A stretch of DNA of 64,000 nucleotides from Sanguinoderma infundibulare (GCA_032821775.1 JAVLRN010000004.1:496001-560000); one strand, 5' to 3'; shown: positions 24,001 to 35,760, counted from the stretch's first letter. Notes: generated by a model not told the origin, from the letters alone. Numbers and translations: made by a program.

Positions 24001-25580
24001 CCCTCGCTTCACTACAGCTCGACAGCAAGTACACCGGGGACCCTCTCACCATGCGCAAAGCCATGGAAAGTCCCTTCACCTCACAGTGGCACACTGCACT
24101 CAAGGAGGAATTCCAGTCTATCCGCAACCACAATGTCTTCGATCTTGTCCCTTGATCCCAGGTTCCTCTTGGATGCAAGATTCTCACTGGCAAGCCGGTT
24201 TTCCATCTCAAATGCAATGAAAATGGCGAACTGACCCGATTCGAAGCTCGCTGGGTCATCCGAGGCTTCGAAGCGATTTTTGGACAAGATTTTTACAAGA
24301 CTACCTCACCAACCATGCGGATCGAGTTGTTCTGCATCCTTCTTCACCTCGCCGGCTTGCTCAACTGGGAAATACATCAAGTGGACATCAAAACCGCATA
24401 CCTCTACAGCCTACTTCCAGATGATGAAGTATGCTTTATGGAGCAACCGTGCGGATTCGAGGAGCCCGGCAAAGAAGATTGGGTCTGGAAGCTTCGAAAG
24501 GGCCTCTACAGCATGCCACAAGGCAGGCATACATGGAATCGAACGATGGATGCACACCTCACCTCCATCGGCTTTACTCATGTGCCCTGCGAGTACTGCA
24601 TATACTACCACACATCTCAAGATGGCACGGTCATCACTGGCGTTCACGTTGATGATTTCTTGGCCATCACCTCCTCTTCTGCCGCTGCCAAGCAACCCAA
24701 AACTGACCTCCGCAAAGCATGGGAGATCTCCAACCTCGGCAAGGCTCGCTTCTGTGTCGGGATTGCCATCGAATGCGACCACCCCAGACGCACCATCTCC
24801 ATCTCACAATGTGCCCTAATCGACAAAGTTGTCGCCCACTTCAACTTTGGCCACCTCACACCGCTGTCGACACCTATGGAAGCAGGCCTTCGCCTACATC
24901 GAGAGCTACCCCCCAACGACCACCATGCCGTCGCTCACCTGCCATACTGCGCCCTAGTCAGCTCTCTGAATTACCTCGCCACTGGCTCCTGCCCTGACAT
25001 CTCATTTGCAGTACAGCAACTTGCCCAATACCTCAACTGCTTCACCTCCGGTCACTGGGATGCGGCCATCCGCATTGTCCGATATCTTCTAGGCTCACGC
25101 AACCTCCGCCTCACCCTCGGAGGCGATGCAGACCCCCAACTAATGGGTTGGTCGGATTCTGACCATGCCTGCTGCCCAGACACGCAACGCTCCATCGGCA
25201 GGTACATTTTCTCCCTCAGCTCGGGTGCCATCACTTGGGCTGCTCGCAAACAGGCAACCATCACCGACTCTACAACCAAAGCGGAATACATCGCTGCTGC
25301 TGATGCAGCAAAAGAGTGCATCTGGCTATGGCACCTCCTCAACGCCATCCACTTCCCGCAGCCCACCGCCTCTCCGCTTCTCGTTGACAACACCAGCACG
25401 ATTGTCCTCTCCGGGGACCAATCCTTCCACGCACGCACAAAACACATTGAAGTCAAACACCACTACCTGCGGGAGAAAACAGCATCAGAAGAAATTGTCG
25501 TTCGCTACATGCCATCACGCGACAACATCGCTGACATCTTCACCAAACCACTCCCTGGCCCACAATTCAAACGCCTATGA
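21057..25580 (+). pseudogene. copia gag-pol polyprotein, three nonsense codons
   Basis: One reading frame of 1507 codons interrupted by TGA at 23022, 23820 and 24153; no frameshift is needed. Order: Gag-like region; CCHC knuckle CSNCKKPGHSVARC (near 21840); aspartic protease motif LDSGASAHLTP (near 22267); HHCC pre-integrase (HRRYGH...CESCILGK); integrase core around YIDGIG, LDLIDDFSSY and DNGELDSREI; Pro-rich linker; reverse transcriptase with QVDIKTAYLYSLLP and HVDDFLA; RNase H with SDHACC and TDSTTKAEYIAA; end at KPLPGPQFKRL. The third integrase acid region reads NGRIKHVHRT where copia integrases usually carry Glu, so a catalytic residue may be lost. All three TGA could come from CGA by C-to-T change. 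The stops and the altered integrase indicate an inactive copy. Confidence 0.93.
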
Positions 25581-25781
25581 GGGTTTCTCAGGCTTTCATG
25601 ACAGGAGGAGTGGCGCTCGAGGCAAGGAGGAGTTCCTTTCTTTTATCCGTCCCATATCTCATTTCACACTGTCCTTACGTCCCATTCCTTTACTATCTGC
25701 ACCTACACGATCTAACCGATACCCCACTACCTGTCACACCTCTCTCTCCACTCCCTCGTCTGTGTTCGCCGTCTTCCGTCC

Positions 25782-25790
25782 AAGGAGGAA
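25782..25790 (+). promoter_or_regulatory. polypurine tract
   Basis: AAGGAGGAA immediately before the 3' LTR, the usual plus-strand primer position. Confidence 0.75.
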
Positions 25791-25952
25791 TGTTAAGTGC
25801 TAGCTACTTCATGTCCCTCGACAGCATCACCCGGCAAGGGTTTTCCGTTTGTGATACCATGTCCCCAACCCTCACTTGTTCTGTCATCACGAGTGAGGGT
25901 GAGTCCGCAGTTCATAGCGTACTCGTATCTTACATAGCTAACTGTCCCTGTA
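25791..25952 (+). repeat. 3' LTR, left part
   Basis: Matches bases 1-162 of the 5' LTR with nine differences, all C/T or G/A, eight at CpG. Interrupted at ...CCCTGTA by the nested element. Confidence 0.92.
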
Positions 25953-28900
25953 CTCTGGAAAAATCTCCCCAGGCTAATTTGGTAGAAGTACATCTAAAAA
26001 GTAGGAATTAGTTCTAAATTAGAGGATTAGTGACATTAGCTCTAGCTTAGACAGGTTACCCCATCTCATAGCAGGTATTATAGATCTACCACCCAGTGCA
26101 GCTGTGTATTAGTACTATGTTAGATCTAATTCCTCCTAATGGTCACTAATGCAGAACTACAGGTTCAGTATCTCAGAGATTTGCTGGGCTGTCCAGAACT
26201 TGCACACACCACATAAAATAGGCATTAAAGGTGTATATTGAGCATAACTAATACATGGCTGTAGCTGCAGACAAGCATGCCGGTGAGGGTGGAGAACTCA
26301 TACACCTGGAGGAGGCAAGGGAGGAGAGCAAGGGAATCTAACTATAACTATATTGCACAGACAACAAGCACAGACGAAAACAAGGAGGGTCAGCAAGGAG
26401 GAGCATGAGAGGACAAGCACATGTACAAATAATCGCAATCAAAAGAAAGTGCAAGTCTGACGACTGTCAACGTGTTCAGTATAGGCGGCGCATGCAGGTA
26501 GACGTTCATCATGGGGGGACATACGAGTTCATAACGATTCATCACGTTGGTGTTGATGACGAGTGAGAAAGAAAGAGATCTCCGCAACTTCTCCAGCGCG
26601 GACGCAAACATCATGCATCCTCCTTCAGCCATTCCTCGTCCATCATGTTGTTCGCCTCCGCCATGTCCACCACCTTGAGCAGCTCCACGTCGGCATCTGC
26701 CTCTGGGTCTGTGTCTGCATTGACATCTGCGCCGTCCGCATCGACGTCCATGAGGTCCGACGACTTGGACTTGCCATCCGATCCGCGCGGGGCCGCCGCC
26801 GTAGGACCGTGCATTGTGGGCGGGCGAGTGGCTCTCAGACCGGCTGCTGCTGTGCCTGTTCACACTGCAGGACGACGTCGCTGGCCTGTGTGCGCTGTTG
26901 CGCGGGTGGTGTGCGCATTCGCGGTCGTCGTCCTCGTTCGTGCTCAAACCTGGAAGAGCATGGACTGGAAAGAGGCTCATTGTAGCCTGCATCCAGCGTG
27001 GGGACGCATGTGACTGGATGTTGCGCTCAGCGGCGGGGCAGGGGGATGGAGGGGAAGTGCTGAGAGGAGCTGAGCCTTTGCGAGGAGGTGCGATAGACAT
27101 GCGTGCGTGAAGACAACATCTGGGTGGAATGAACAGCTTTGGGGACATAGAGCGTGCTCTGCGAGGAGGGGATAGCATTCACCTGGACAAGGGGCCCTCC
27201 GCAATGAGATGCGAGAATTGAGACTGGTGTCGGAAGTGCGGAGTTCGAGGGCGGTGAAGTAGCAGTCGAAGCCGCCATCGTTGTGGATGGCCTGGTCAAC
27301 TGCATGGCGAGAACATTTGGTGGACAAGGTGAAGGGGAAGGAAGTGGAGAGCTTGAGAGGGAGAAGGAGGATGAAGCTCACCATTGTTCTTCTGCGCCTT
27401 GACACCAGGCCATCATCGCGGGCGTGCATCGTCTGATCGACAACGACCACGATGATGTCCTCGATCGGGCTCGCCATGTCTGTCCTCGGATATGAACAGC
27501 CTCGGCTTCGCGGCCCCCTTTCCGCCACCGCCGCCAACTGTGTGCGTCGTTAGCACAACGGTGCGAGGAAGAGACGCATCGGGCGGACGTATGCGTAGAA
27601 CTTTGTGAGGAAGGTAGCTTGTGGCTTCGCGGGTTGCTACTGCGGCACGCCATCTGAGTTTGTTGGGGAGGCGTCGTCCTGCTTGGGCGACTGTGATTCA
27701 CGAGGGGAGGGCTGGGAAGACGCGTCGGTGGGGTCCAAGGTAGGGGTGTTGGTGGTGGTATGAGAGGAAGGGTTGCCGGGGCAGGGAGGGGATGCCTGGG
27801 AGGCGAGCTGGGATGCCTCGGGCGTGGTGACGAGGAATGCATTCGAGAGGAGAGAGGAGAGAGTCGACGTGGTGAGTGGGAGGAGAGGCTGAGTCTTAGA
27901 CGCTCAATTCGGTGGCACGTTGAATGTGGTGCCACTGAATCGAGCGTCTAAGACTTCAGACTCTCCTCCCACTCGACCTGTCGCCATCCTCGTCCGACTG
28001 TCTTCAGATTCCCCCACAGCCTGTCCTGCGTCGTCTTCCTGCTGCAGCTCCTTCCTTCTCAATTGCTCAAACTCCCCGCGTCACTTGCTCCTTCACCTTC
28101 ACTCGCACACGTCGCGCATCCTCCATCCCCCCGCACGTCCAACACGTCTACTCTACCGACCTCCAGCTGCTATAGTCTTCGCCTGTCTGTGTTTATAAAG
28201 ACAGCTCCACGTGTTCTGCCTCCTCAGCTCTCCTCGCTGCCGCCCTGGCTGTTCATGTTCTGATCCTCTCTGTCGCACTTCGTCGCCATCTCTTGCCTCT
28301 GTTGCCATTTTCTGCTCGTACACTATTGTTGTCACTATGACTTCCTCCATCGCAGCTCGGCATCCCCATTCCTCCTACCCCTCCACCCAGTCGTCAGACG
28401 AGGGCCTTCTCAATCGCTCTCTCCTCGACAATATCAATGCTCAGGGAGATGCAGAGCCCGTCTCCTCGTCGGCGGGTGCATCTGCGACAACCTTCGGTTC
28501 TCTCATCCTCTCTCGGCTCTCCCTCAATCCCTTTCCATCTCACCATCCAACCACAGCTCATCCCCCCTTGCTCAGACTCACCCAACCATCAATGTCTCCT
28601 TGCTGTCGTCACCCCACCAAGTATGACAACGTGACATCCGATTGCCCTTCGAGGCTGTGGAGGACAACGAGGACAACAACAAGGAGGATGAGGAGGTGCA
28701 GGCGTGGGTGGGGATCATAGGGTAGTAAGTGCTTACGTTCAGTCCCCTCGCCGTCGCTCTCCATCACCTGCCCACCGTGGCTCCTTCCCTCAGGGCAGTC
28801 AACTGTGGCGTCCTCGTCGCCGTCGCCCCATCCTTTCGACATCCCCGCCTGTCACCTCAGCAGGCCTCTATCCGAGCATCCATCTCAATGTCCATCAACG

Positions 28901-29690
28901 TCTCCTCACCCCGCAGAGGACCACGCGGGTGCCGGTGGGATCCCTCGCGTGCGCAGCATGATCCCACTCCCTTCCGTCGACAAATACACCTTTAACCTCG
29001 CACAAGGCGACTTTGCTTATGCGGTCGGCGAACAGAGCCAAAACATCGGCATGTACAGTGTTTCTGGCACCCGGAGCGTGTGTCCCTTGATGAGCGCATC
29101 GTCGTTGAGCGAGCAAATTTTACTGACATCAGTTTGCGATTCTGCTCAGATTCACCTGACTATGGCTTCATCCAGATGAACGAGCACCTTAGCTAAGTCC
29201 GAGCCATAGGTGCGTTGCTTTCTAGGGCTTGGTCCGGTGTTTGCATACCCTCCACCACACTGCACTCATTCTCCCTCCTCCCCTCTTGCCTCGTGCGTAG
29301 AAGTTGCAGCTCGCATTCTTGCTTATCTCAATATCTGTGGTTTATGTGTATTGTAGTGCATGTTTGTTGCTGTCTGTATGTAGTGGAATGATGATGCTGT
29401 TCCTCGCTGTCATTTGTGCTGTGAATAATGATGTTGAAGCATTCAACTGTACCAGCATGTTTCAATTGTCTCAATACATGAAAATAGGTCTAAAGTAGTA
29501 CAAAAGTAGTGCTAAGTAGTACAACCTTCCAAGTGATAGTGCATATTATTACAATTATACAGATGTTCCTGCATGTTAGTACAATATTAGTACTTGCATA
29601 GCCAAATTAGATCAAGTTAGATTGAAAGTAGCTCCATTAGATCATAGTTGTACTAAAGGCATTGAATTAGCTTGGGTGGTTTTTCCTGAT
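25953..29690. mobile_element. 3.7-kb element with terminal inverted repeats, class unclear
   Basis: Fills the gap between the two halves of the copia 3' LTR. It is flanked by GTA on both sides (25950-25952, 29691-29693), a likely 3-bp target duplication. Its ends are imperfect inverted repeats of about 28 bp: left CTCTGGAAAAATCTCCCC, right (reverse complement) ATCAGGAAAAACCACCC, both followed by an AGGCTAATT/AGCTAATT block. AT-rich sub-terminal zones with many TTAG/CTAA words surround a GC-rich centre. Centre: open frames pointing outward in both directions from about 27900 (minus strand to 26611, ending in an acidic DVDADGADVNADTDPEADAD tail; plus strand from 28337). I recognise no transposase; it may be non-autonomous or carry captured host sequence. 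Confidence 0.7.
27868..27980. repeat. long hairpin between divergent open frames
   Basis: Core arms 27894-27919 and 27930-27955 (26 nt, 24 complementary, 10-nt loop), start GTCTTAGACGCTC. Imperfect pairing extends outward through GGGAGGAGAG / CTCTCCTCCC. It lies at the centre of the nested element. Confidence 0.8.
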
Positions 29691-29782
29691 GTAGTCTCTT
29701 ATATCTAGGCTACAGGTCAATCTATAAACTTGTTCCGTCATCACGAGTGAGGTCTCTCATATCTAGGCTACGGGTTTTTACA
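29691..29782 (+). repeat. 3' LTR, right part
   Basis: Continues the 5' LTR sequence from GTAGTCTC to TTTTTACA with three transitions; followed by target duplication GAGTG. GTA at its start is the duplicated target of the nested insertion. Confidence 0.9.
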
Positions 29783-30239
29783 GAGTGCTCGAACCTTCGA
29801 CATTGGGAAAGCCTCCTGCTAGTTTTTACTTATTGGAGACGCCAGCGTCACGCAACACTCGACTCGGAGTCGGTGTCAAGGAATGTTGGCGTTGAGTGAC
29901 GAATATGGAAATCTGATATGATGATGTAAGCTAGGCGCCTCTCCAGCCATTTTGGCCTAGCCTGTGAGGGGATTCCCCCCACCTTTCCTTCGCCATTCGC
30001 TAATCCGGACAGTAGACGACACCGACGCCCCAGGATGTCGATGGAGGATGTGGAATAATGTCGAGAAGCTCGAATCGAGAACAGGTAGGGATCAAGTTAG
30101 AGGTGCGTGAATAATGAAGGACCTCCTGCATGAATTCATCCATGTCCTGCTCTAGACCGACTCTCCTAGACTCCTGTGCGCGAATAGGATGGTGGGTACC
30201 CTTGTCATTTCCGCAAGCCTCGCGTATTGAAATCCAGAA
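29783..30239. other. right copia flank and left edge of REX1/F-box duplication
   Basis: GAGTG target copy, then unrecognised sequence. From about 29880 (TTGGCGTTGAGTGACGAA) it resembles the 11585 region upstream of REX1, marking the edge of the duplicated block. Exons 1-5 of REX1 cannot be found here. Confidence 0.55.
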
Positions 30240-30930
30240 CACCGCTAGGCTCTTGAGCATGGAACGACGACATTTGAGGACGTGCGGGCGCAGGTTCTCT
30301 GCATCTTCTCCGTCTCGCTGACGCCGGGCACTCGCTCGAATCTGTTCTGCCGGCCTATGAAGATTTGCCATCACCGGCGGTGTATCAATATCGGAGTCAT
30401 GTAGCAAGATCAGAGACGACGAAGTAGTGCGGGCGCGATATCTGGAAATGCGGTGATCCCGAGGACATAGGAGAGTGTTTGGGCCGGTTGAAGAAGAACA
30501 TCGAGAACGGTGCGCCGTACATTTGCCTCTCCCGACTCTAGTTCATCTTGGGGCCTGGTCTGACGGACTTGACCGTCAGGCCCGGATTGGGCGAGTTCAT
30601 GAATTTCAAGGTGGGCACCGAGTCCATCTTCAAGTACATATCCCTCGTACTCACGTCACAGCTACTTCGACCGGTATCCCCAGCGTGGCACGCGACGACG
30701 CGCATCAAGTCTGACGCGGACGCCCTCGTGGGGCTGCTCTCTTCCTTCGTTCACGCCACTTCCTCTGCGGGCGCCGTACGGACTTCGCAGACGATCGAGA
30801 TTCGATTCCACGCGGGGCCGCAGGCGACGCATTGTTCGAGCTCAGTGCCGAAGCCCTGCCGCACAGTGGAGACGATGACCATGCGCAATTCTTGGAGTCA
30901 AGGGAGAGCCAAGCGACGAGCAGGCTCGTC
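30240..30930 (+). pseudogene. REX1-type exonuclease, ruined partial copy
   Basis: Scattered homology to exons 6 and 7 of the gene at 11763-13969: ACATTTGAGGACGT, GGGCACTCGCTCGAATC, the GATTGGGCGAGTTCA segment and the GTCTGACGCGGACGCCCTCGT segment. Frames are broken, the catalytic DCEM region and the whole 5' half are absent, and large pieces are deleted. It occupies the same place before the F-box gene as the intact REX1 does. Confidence 0.75.
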
Positions 30931-31176
30931 GCTGTGTTAAGTGAGATCGATCTACTAACTAGAGATATCATTTGCTTTCGAGCCTCGTATGTGGGGCCAG
31001 GAGGTTGGTGCGGCTTTTAATCTTTAATATTCAATGTTCACGTTCAACCTGGATGCATACATGGCGAGGCGATACCTTCGTGCAACACGTGGCGGGTTAC
31101 CATCACCGATGACGGCGCCTATTCGAGCGTGGAATCGATGTCTGGCTTGTTGTCCGCCATCATCGCGCCTCTCACA

Positions 31177-33004
31177 ATGTCGTTCGCAAATCATGACTCC
31201 CTCTCGTCTTCACTCCTCGCACTCTCCCCTGAGCTGCAGATAGCAATACTCTCAAACCTCGATGTAGCAGATCTCGAAGCATGCCGCCGGGTAAGATACT
31301 TGTCTCCGTCCCTGGTCGCCTCTGCTTTTTATAACGTTGTCCGTTAATCAGGTCTGTCGTCATCTGCGGGACGTCGCCGATGTCCCTGTTTTGGAGCTGA
31401 AGCGTGAGCTGGGCTTGGCTTCTATGCTCGACGGGGCCATCGGAAGGGACGGTCCATCTGTTTCCGAACGCAGGGACGCTCTCAGAGCGTATCTGTCAGC
31501 CTGGCGCGCGTCGTCTTTGACCGTCGAGGGCATCTCCTTTCGGGATCGGTTTCAAGGCAAGCTTGTAGACAAGAACGGCGGTTTCCTTTTAAGTTTAGAC
31601 AAGGAACATCGACATCTTGGGATTTTCCGTCCAGCCTCATCGATCAGAGGCGTCGAGGCGCAAACGCGGACGTACAGTGTGGGCTCACTCCAGTTGCATG
31701 TCCACTTTGTTGCTACGGACACATCACAGGACCTTATCCTGGTGATTGGCGTGCTGAAAATTGACGACCAGTACGTGTCGCAGACGTCTCTCATCCACTT
31801 TCTAAAATATTTGTTCAGAACTATTGTGTGCCATCCGTTGTCCCTGTCCGACGAGAGCGTAGCACCCCATCCGGCGTGTCAGGTCCCAGTCTTCAAGATC
31901 GGTGAGGATGTAATGGACTGGACTGGATTACAAGCACAGGGCGACTTTCTAGGCATATGCGCCCAAAGTTACGATGACACCACGCTGCATATATTCAACT
32001 GGAAGACTGGAACAATGGTCTACGTGAGTGTATGTACTGCTTCCGCAAGCGCGACACAACTCACACCACCTCTAGGAATACAACGACAGCGAAGATTTTG
32101 CCTTCTGCTTCATGGACGACCGACATGTCCTCGTCGTCGCCGAAGATGGCTTGATCGCCTTTCCAATCGATTCTGCCATCCTGACCGCGGAACCTTATTA
32201 CCCTCACGACCCACTCGAACAGCTTCCTGGTTCTGCGCTTGTCTTGCGTCTCCCACCCATCAAAGAGGATTGTAGCTATAGAGTAGATGGCCTCTACTCA
32301 CGTATCCCTTCGCACTCTTCTCACGGCGCCCCACTGTTTCGCCACGATCCCGCCTCCACTGTGTTCACCGTCTCCTTTGAAGTATATACGCCATCCGACA
32401 CGTGCGAATACTTTCTCCTTCTGGTGCCGTATGCCACGTTCTCCAGGCACCTTCGGTCCCGACCGCCCGGTCCACATCCGAGTCCTCAGATCGTTGAGTG
32501 GGCGGACTGGGGCCCTCGTGGAACGCGGCTCATGCGTCGTCGAAAGCAGCCACTCGTCATCTCCGCGTTCGGCGCCAAGTGCGCGTTTGCCTTCGAAGAT
32601 CCCGCCGGCGGGCGGCCCCCACACTGGGACGGTTACTGCCAGTGCGTCCTCGTGTTCCAAATCCATCCATGCGCGGGGTTCCGACAGGCCGAGGATGACG
32701 CTAACGTTGTTGCCGCACGGGAGTTCTTGGAGCTGGACGAGGTCATCGCTGCGTCGGAAGGACTGGACGGTCCTCTTCGGACGAGCGCGCCGATCAGCAT
32801 CACGCGCATTCCGGTGGCTGCTGGCATGGATGGCAGACATTGGTCGTGGCTCGTGCTCACGGACGACGGCATGGTTTTATTTGTAAGTCCTGACTCCTCG
32901 CTGGTTGATTCTGTAGTACAAGAACGATCTTTGCTGACGTTTATTTCAGACGTACCACCTCGTAGTCCCCCCACCTCATCCCGTCCTGACGTGCTTCATC
33001 TGAA
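31177..33004 (+). CDS. F-box protein, type X copy 2
   Basis: Paralogue of the gene at 14156, 532 residues. Exons 31177-31290, 31352-31770, 31819-32023, 32076-32882, 32951-33004. Exon lengths, phases and the in-frame 48-nt second intron match copy 1. F-box region is ALSPELQIAILSNLDVADLE plus CRRVCRHLRDVADV, again split by intron 1. Conserved blocks in both copies include DPASTVF.VSF, LLLVPYATFS.HLRS, SAFG.KCA and the end HPVLTCFI*. No stop or frame break, so this copy appears functional although its REX1 neighbour decayed. An upstream in-frame ATG exists at 31138; 31177 aligns with copy 1. Confidence 0.8.
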
Positions 33005-33117
33005 CACCTTTTGATGCGGTCGCTGTCCTCTCACGGGACGGGAACAAGTCCTGATCGACCCGATTCGCAGTACGGAACGACCGGTGTCGAGAGCAACACG
33101 GCTCACACTGCCTCTAG

Positions 33118-33905
33118 CGATACAAAGACGACGACTTTGTCTTCCGCTTCCTGGACGACCGAAATCTCCTTCTCCTCAACAGCGATGGCTTGATCCCCTG
33201 TCGGATTGATCCTGCGCCCGTAGTCGCCGATCCTGTTTCCCTCGACGACCAAGAGCCCAAAGGACTTCCTAGGTCGGCAGTCATCTTTCGCTTGCCGCCT
33301 ATCAAAGAGGATGGAAGTTACATCGTCCTAGATGACATGTACTCACGGATCCCTTCGCTCTGCAACCACGACTCCCCACTGTTTCGCCACGATCCGGCCT
33401 CGACTGTTTTCGTTGTGTCCTTCTATATGCAATCGAAGAACACGTACGAACACTTTCTCCTCTTCGTACCCTGTACCACGTTCTCCGGCCAGTTGCAGTC
33501 CCGGTTCCTCGGTCTCCACCAGAACCCCCGGATCGTTGAGTGGTCGGAGTGGGGCCCTCGTGGACCTCGGCTTGTGCGCTGTCGACAGAAGGCACTCAAT
33601 ATCTCCGCGTTCGGCCCCAAGTGCGCATTGACCGTTGAGGATCCCAACGCCGGGAGGCCTCCACACTGGGAACGCCACATCGTCTTCATGTTCCAAGTTC
33701 ATCCGCGCGGGAAGTCCCAACAGGCCGAGGACGACCCTGACGTCGTCTCCGCCCGGGAGTTCTTCGAGCTCGACGAGGTCCTCGCCGATTCCGAATCAAG
33801 GGGGTTCGATGGCATGATTCGGACGAGCGTGCCGTCACACGCATTGCGGTGGTAGCTGCTGGAATGTATCGCAGATATCCGTCGCGGGTCGTGCTCACGG
33901 ACGCG
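33118..33905 (+). pseudogene. F-box type X copy 3, exon-4 fragment
   Basis: Starts right after a CCTCTAG acceptor-like site with RYKDDDFVFRFLDDRN, equal to the start of exon 4 in the full genes. It runs open through DPASTVFVVSF and REFFELDEVLADSES, then loses frame near 33830 where TSVPSHALRW* replaces TSVPITVTRIP-type sequence. F-box and exons 1-3 are absent. Tandem to copy 2. Confidence 0.8.
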
Positions 33906-33989
33906 TTCATTGTGGTTTCTGGTTCATCTGAACCCTGATAGGCACATCCACCCGGGGAAGCCAGAGATTCCGAGCTTCAATAACAATCA

Positions 33990-35760
33990 TTGCCAATGAA
34001 GGGTCTGGAACAGTTCGTTGTACATCATGAGCTACCCTGCCAAAGCAATCTACTCATCGAAGGACATGACGATATGGATGATCCCCCTCGCGTAGGCGTC
34101 CGGCAGCATTCGCTCGAAGAATTCCCGGTGAACGACCTCCTGCTGGTCGAGCAGCGACGATTTCAGATCCATATCGAAAACGTGCCACTCGCGCGAACTC
34201 GCGTCTGCCTGCTCGCGAAATCCCGGAGCGAGGCAAAGCATCTGCACCGTTTCGAGTGCGGGGAGCTCCACCAACGCCCTGTCCATGCTGCACCAAGCCG
34301 GAGCGAACTCGGGCTGGTCCCACACCCGGGTGAAAGGCACCGTACTCCCTTGCCACTCCACAGGACCAAACGAAAATATGAGGTTGCGGAGGGACGCTGG
34401 AGTGCATCGCACGAGTTCGACGTTGGCGGCGAAGCAAGCTGCGCGGTGCCTGAGCAATGTATCTGGATCGGTGAGCGTTATAAGGGAGAATTGGAGGAAC
34501 ATAAACTCCAGATGCGTGCATTGGCCAATCCCCAGATCCTTCCAGTAGCTGGGAGGTGCTGTAGGAAGTTGTGAGTCAATGAGGACGATCGTGAAAATAC
34601 GCGTATAGTGTACGCACTGATGGGCTGCTCGCGCAGTATGTCTCGGAGAAGGCAGATCGACACGTCGAGAAAGAGCATCCTCAGCGTGTCCCTGGAGCGT
34701 CGTATCATCCGAGCGGGCGCGCCACCGTGAAGGGTGGGCATGACGAATGTCAACTCCTCCAGGGACCACGCTGACTGGGCCGACGACTCGGGCTCACGGG
34801 TTGCATGGTCGAGCAAGTAGCATAATAGCTCCTCCTCTGCGGGATCTTTCGCAAAAATCATGAGCATGAGCTTTCGACGCACTTGGAAGCGTTGCGCGAG
34901 TTCGAGGAGATGGGATGCAGCAGCTTGATCGCGGTCCGACCACGACAACGTTGACTCCGGCAACACGTGGATCGACAGTTCGTCCAACTCGGAGAACAGA
35001 CCCAGGATGCGACAGAGGGGGAGGAAGGTGCCATCAGATGCTGTGCAGCGATCGATATAGAGCGCATGGAGGTGTCTTGTGGTGCTCGTCGAGGAGACGT
35101 ACGAGGCGTCGGCCTCGGACGCACGGCGGGAGGAGAGGGAAACCCGGCATAATGCGAGGTTTTGAAGGAGCGGCAAGCACAGCAAGACTTGCTCCACGTC
35201 CTCTACATAGATCTCAGGAAGCCGGGTGTCCGTGTCCCCGCGGACGAGGATGGTGATGGTCTTGATATAAGGATGAATGTCTGGCGAGGCGAGGAGCCAT
35301 TCGTGTAGGTGCGATAGTGTTCTTGTCGAGGAAGTGGGGTAACAGCAGACGGTCTCGAAGAGGTGGTAGCGGCATGATGGGAGCCAGGCGCGACATACCA
35401 ATGAAGACGTGGAGAGGGCGGTAGTGTCATCGTGGAGGTGGTCGATGACGTTGTCGATGGTCTTCCCGGGGAGTAGGGTTGCTACGCTCTCGTCTGCAGT
35501 CTCTGCCTCCATATTCGCGCGAATCTACTAGTGCGGCATCAGCTGAATTACACAACAAGCCATCATACGAAGGCGTACCGAGCGATAGCCGTGGAGAGGT
35601 AGGAAGAGCAGCTTGTCCCCGGCCCCGGCAGGACTACTTGTGTCCGACTGCAAGGGCTACGCAGGTCTTCGGCACGAAAGATTCATGGGTCTAAATTGCG
35701 CGCAGACCACGAGGACTGACACTTTTGGGAGAGCCACAGGGAATGCCGCATGGGTCCAGA
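33990..35760. repeat. direct duplication, unit 1 (F-box Y1)
   Basis: About 1.8 kb nearly identical to 39270-41020, covering the F-box Y gene and about 250 bp upstream of its ATG. Differences are scattered single bases and a few small indels. Unit spacing is about 5.3 kb. Confidence 0.9.
34050..35512 (-). CDS. F-box protein, type Y copy 1
   Basis: Putative F-box protein, 467 residues. Exons 34618-35512 and 34050-34558; one 59-nt intron (GTGCGT...CTACAG). The N-terminal F-box is LLPGKTIDNVIDHLHDD then SLVCRAWLPSCRYHLFETV. The rest contains irregular Leu-rich stretches (CLPLLQNLALCRVSL, LFSELDELSIHVLP, HLEFMFLQFSLITL), as in basidiomycete F-box proteins with degenerate LRRs. Ends IIHIVMSFDE*. 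No break. Unrelated in sequence to F-box type X except for the fold. Convergent with the type X copy 3 fragment. Confidence 0.8.

Larger units (their letters stand above)
20552..29782 (+). mobile_element. Ty1/copia LTR retrotransposon with nested insertion
   Basis: Complete outer structure: LTR starting TGTTA and ending TTACA, primer site, one gag-pol frame, polypurine tract, second LTR, and a 5-bp target duplication GAGTG at 20547-20551 and 29783-29787. Domain order protease-integrase-reverse transcriptase-RNase H defines copia type. Without the 3.7-kb insertion in its 3' LTR the element would be about 5.5 kb. Three in-frame TGA codons make it non-autonomous. Two LTRs differ at 12 of about 252 positions, all transitions. 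Confidence 0.95.

Noticed and set aside
27378..27935. 185-residue Ser/Pro/Arg-rich frame as a gene
   Set aside because: Composition typical of a GC-rich wrong frame; overlapping alternatives in other frames and no family. Kept only as part of the nested element description.
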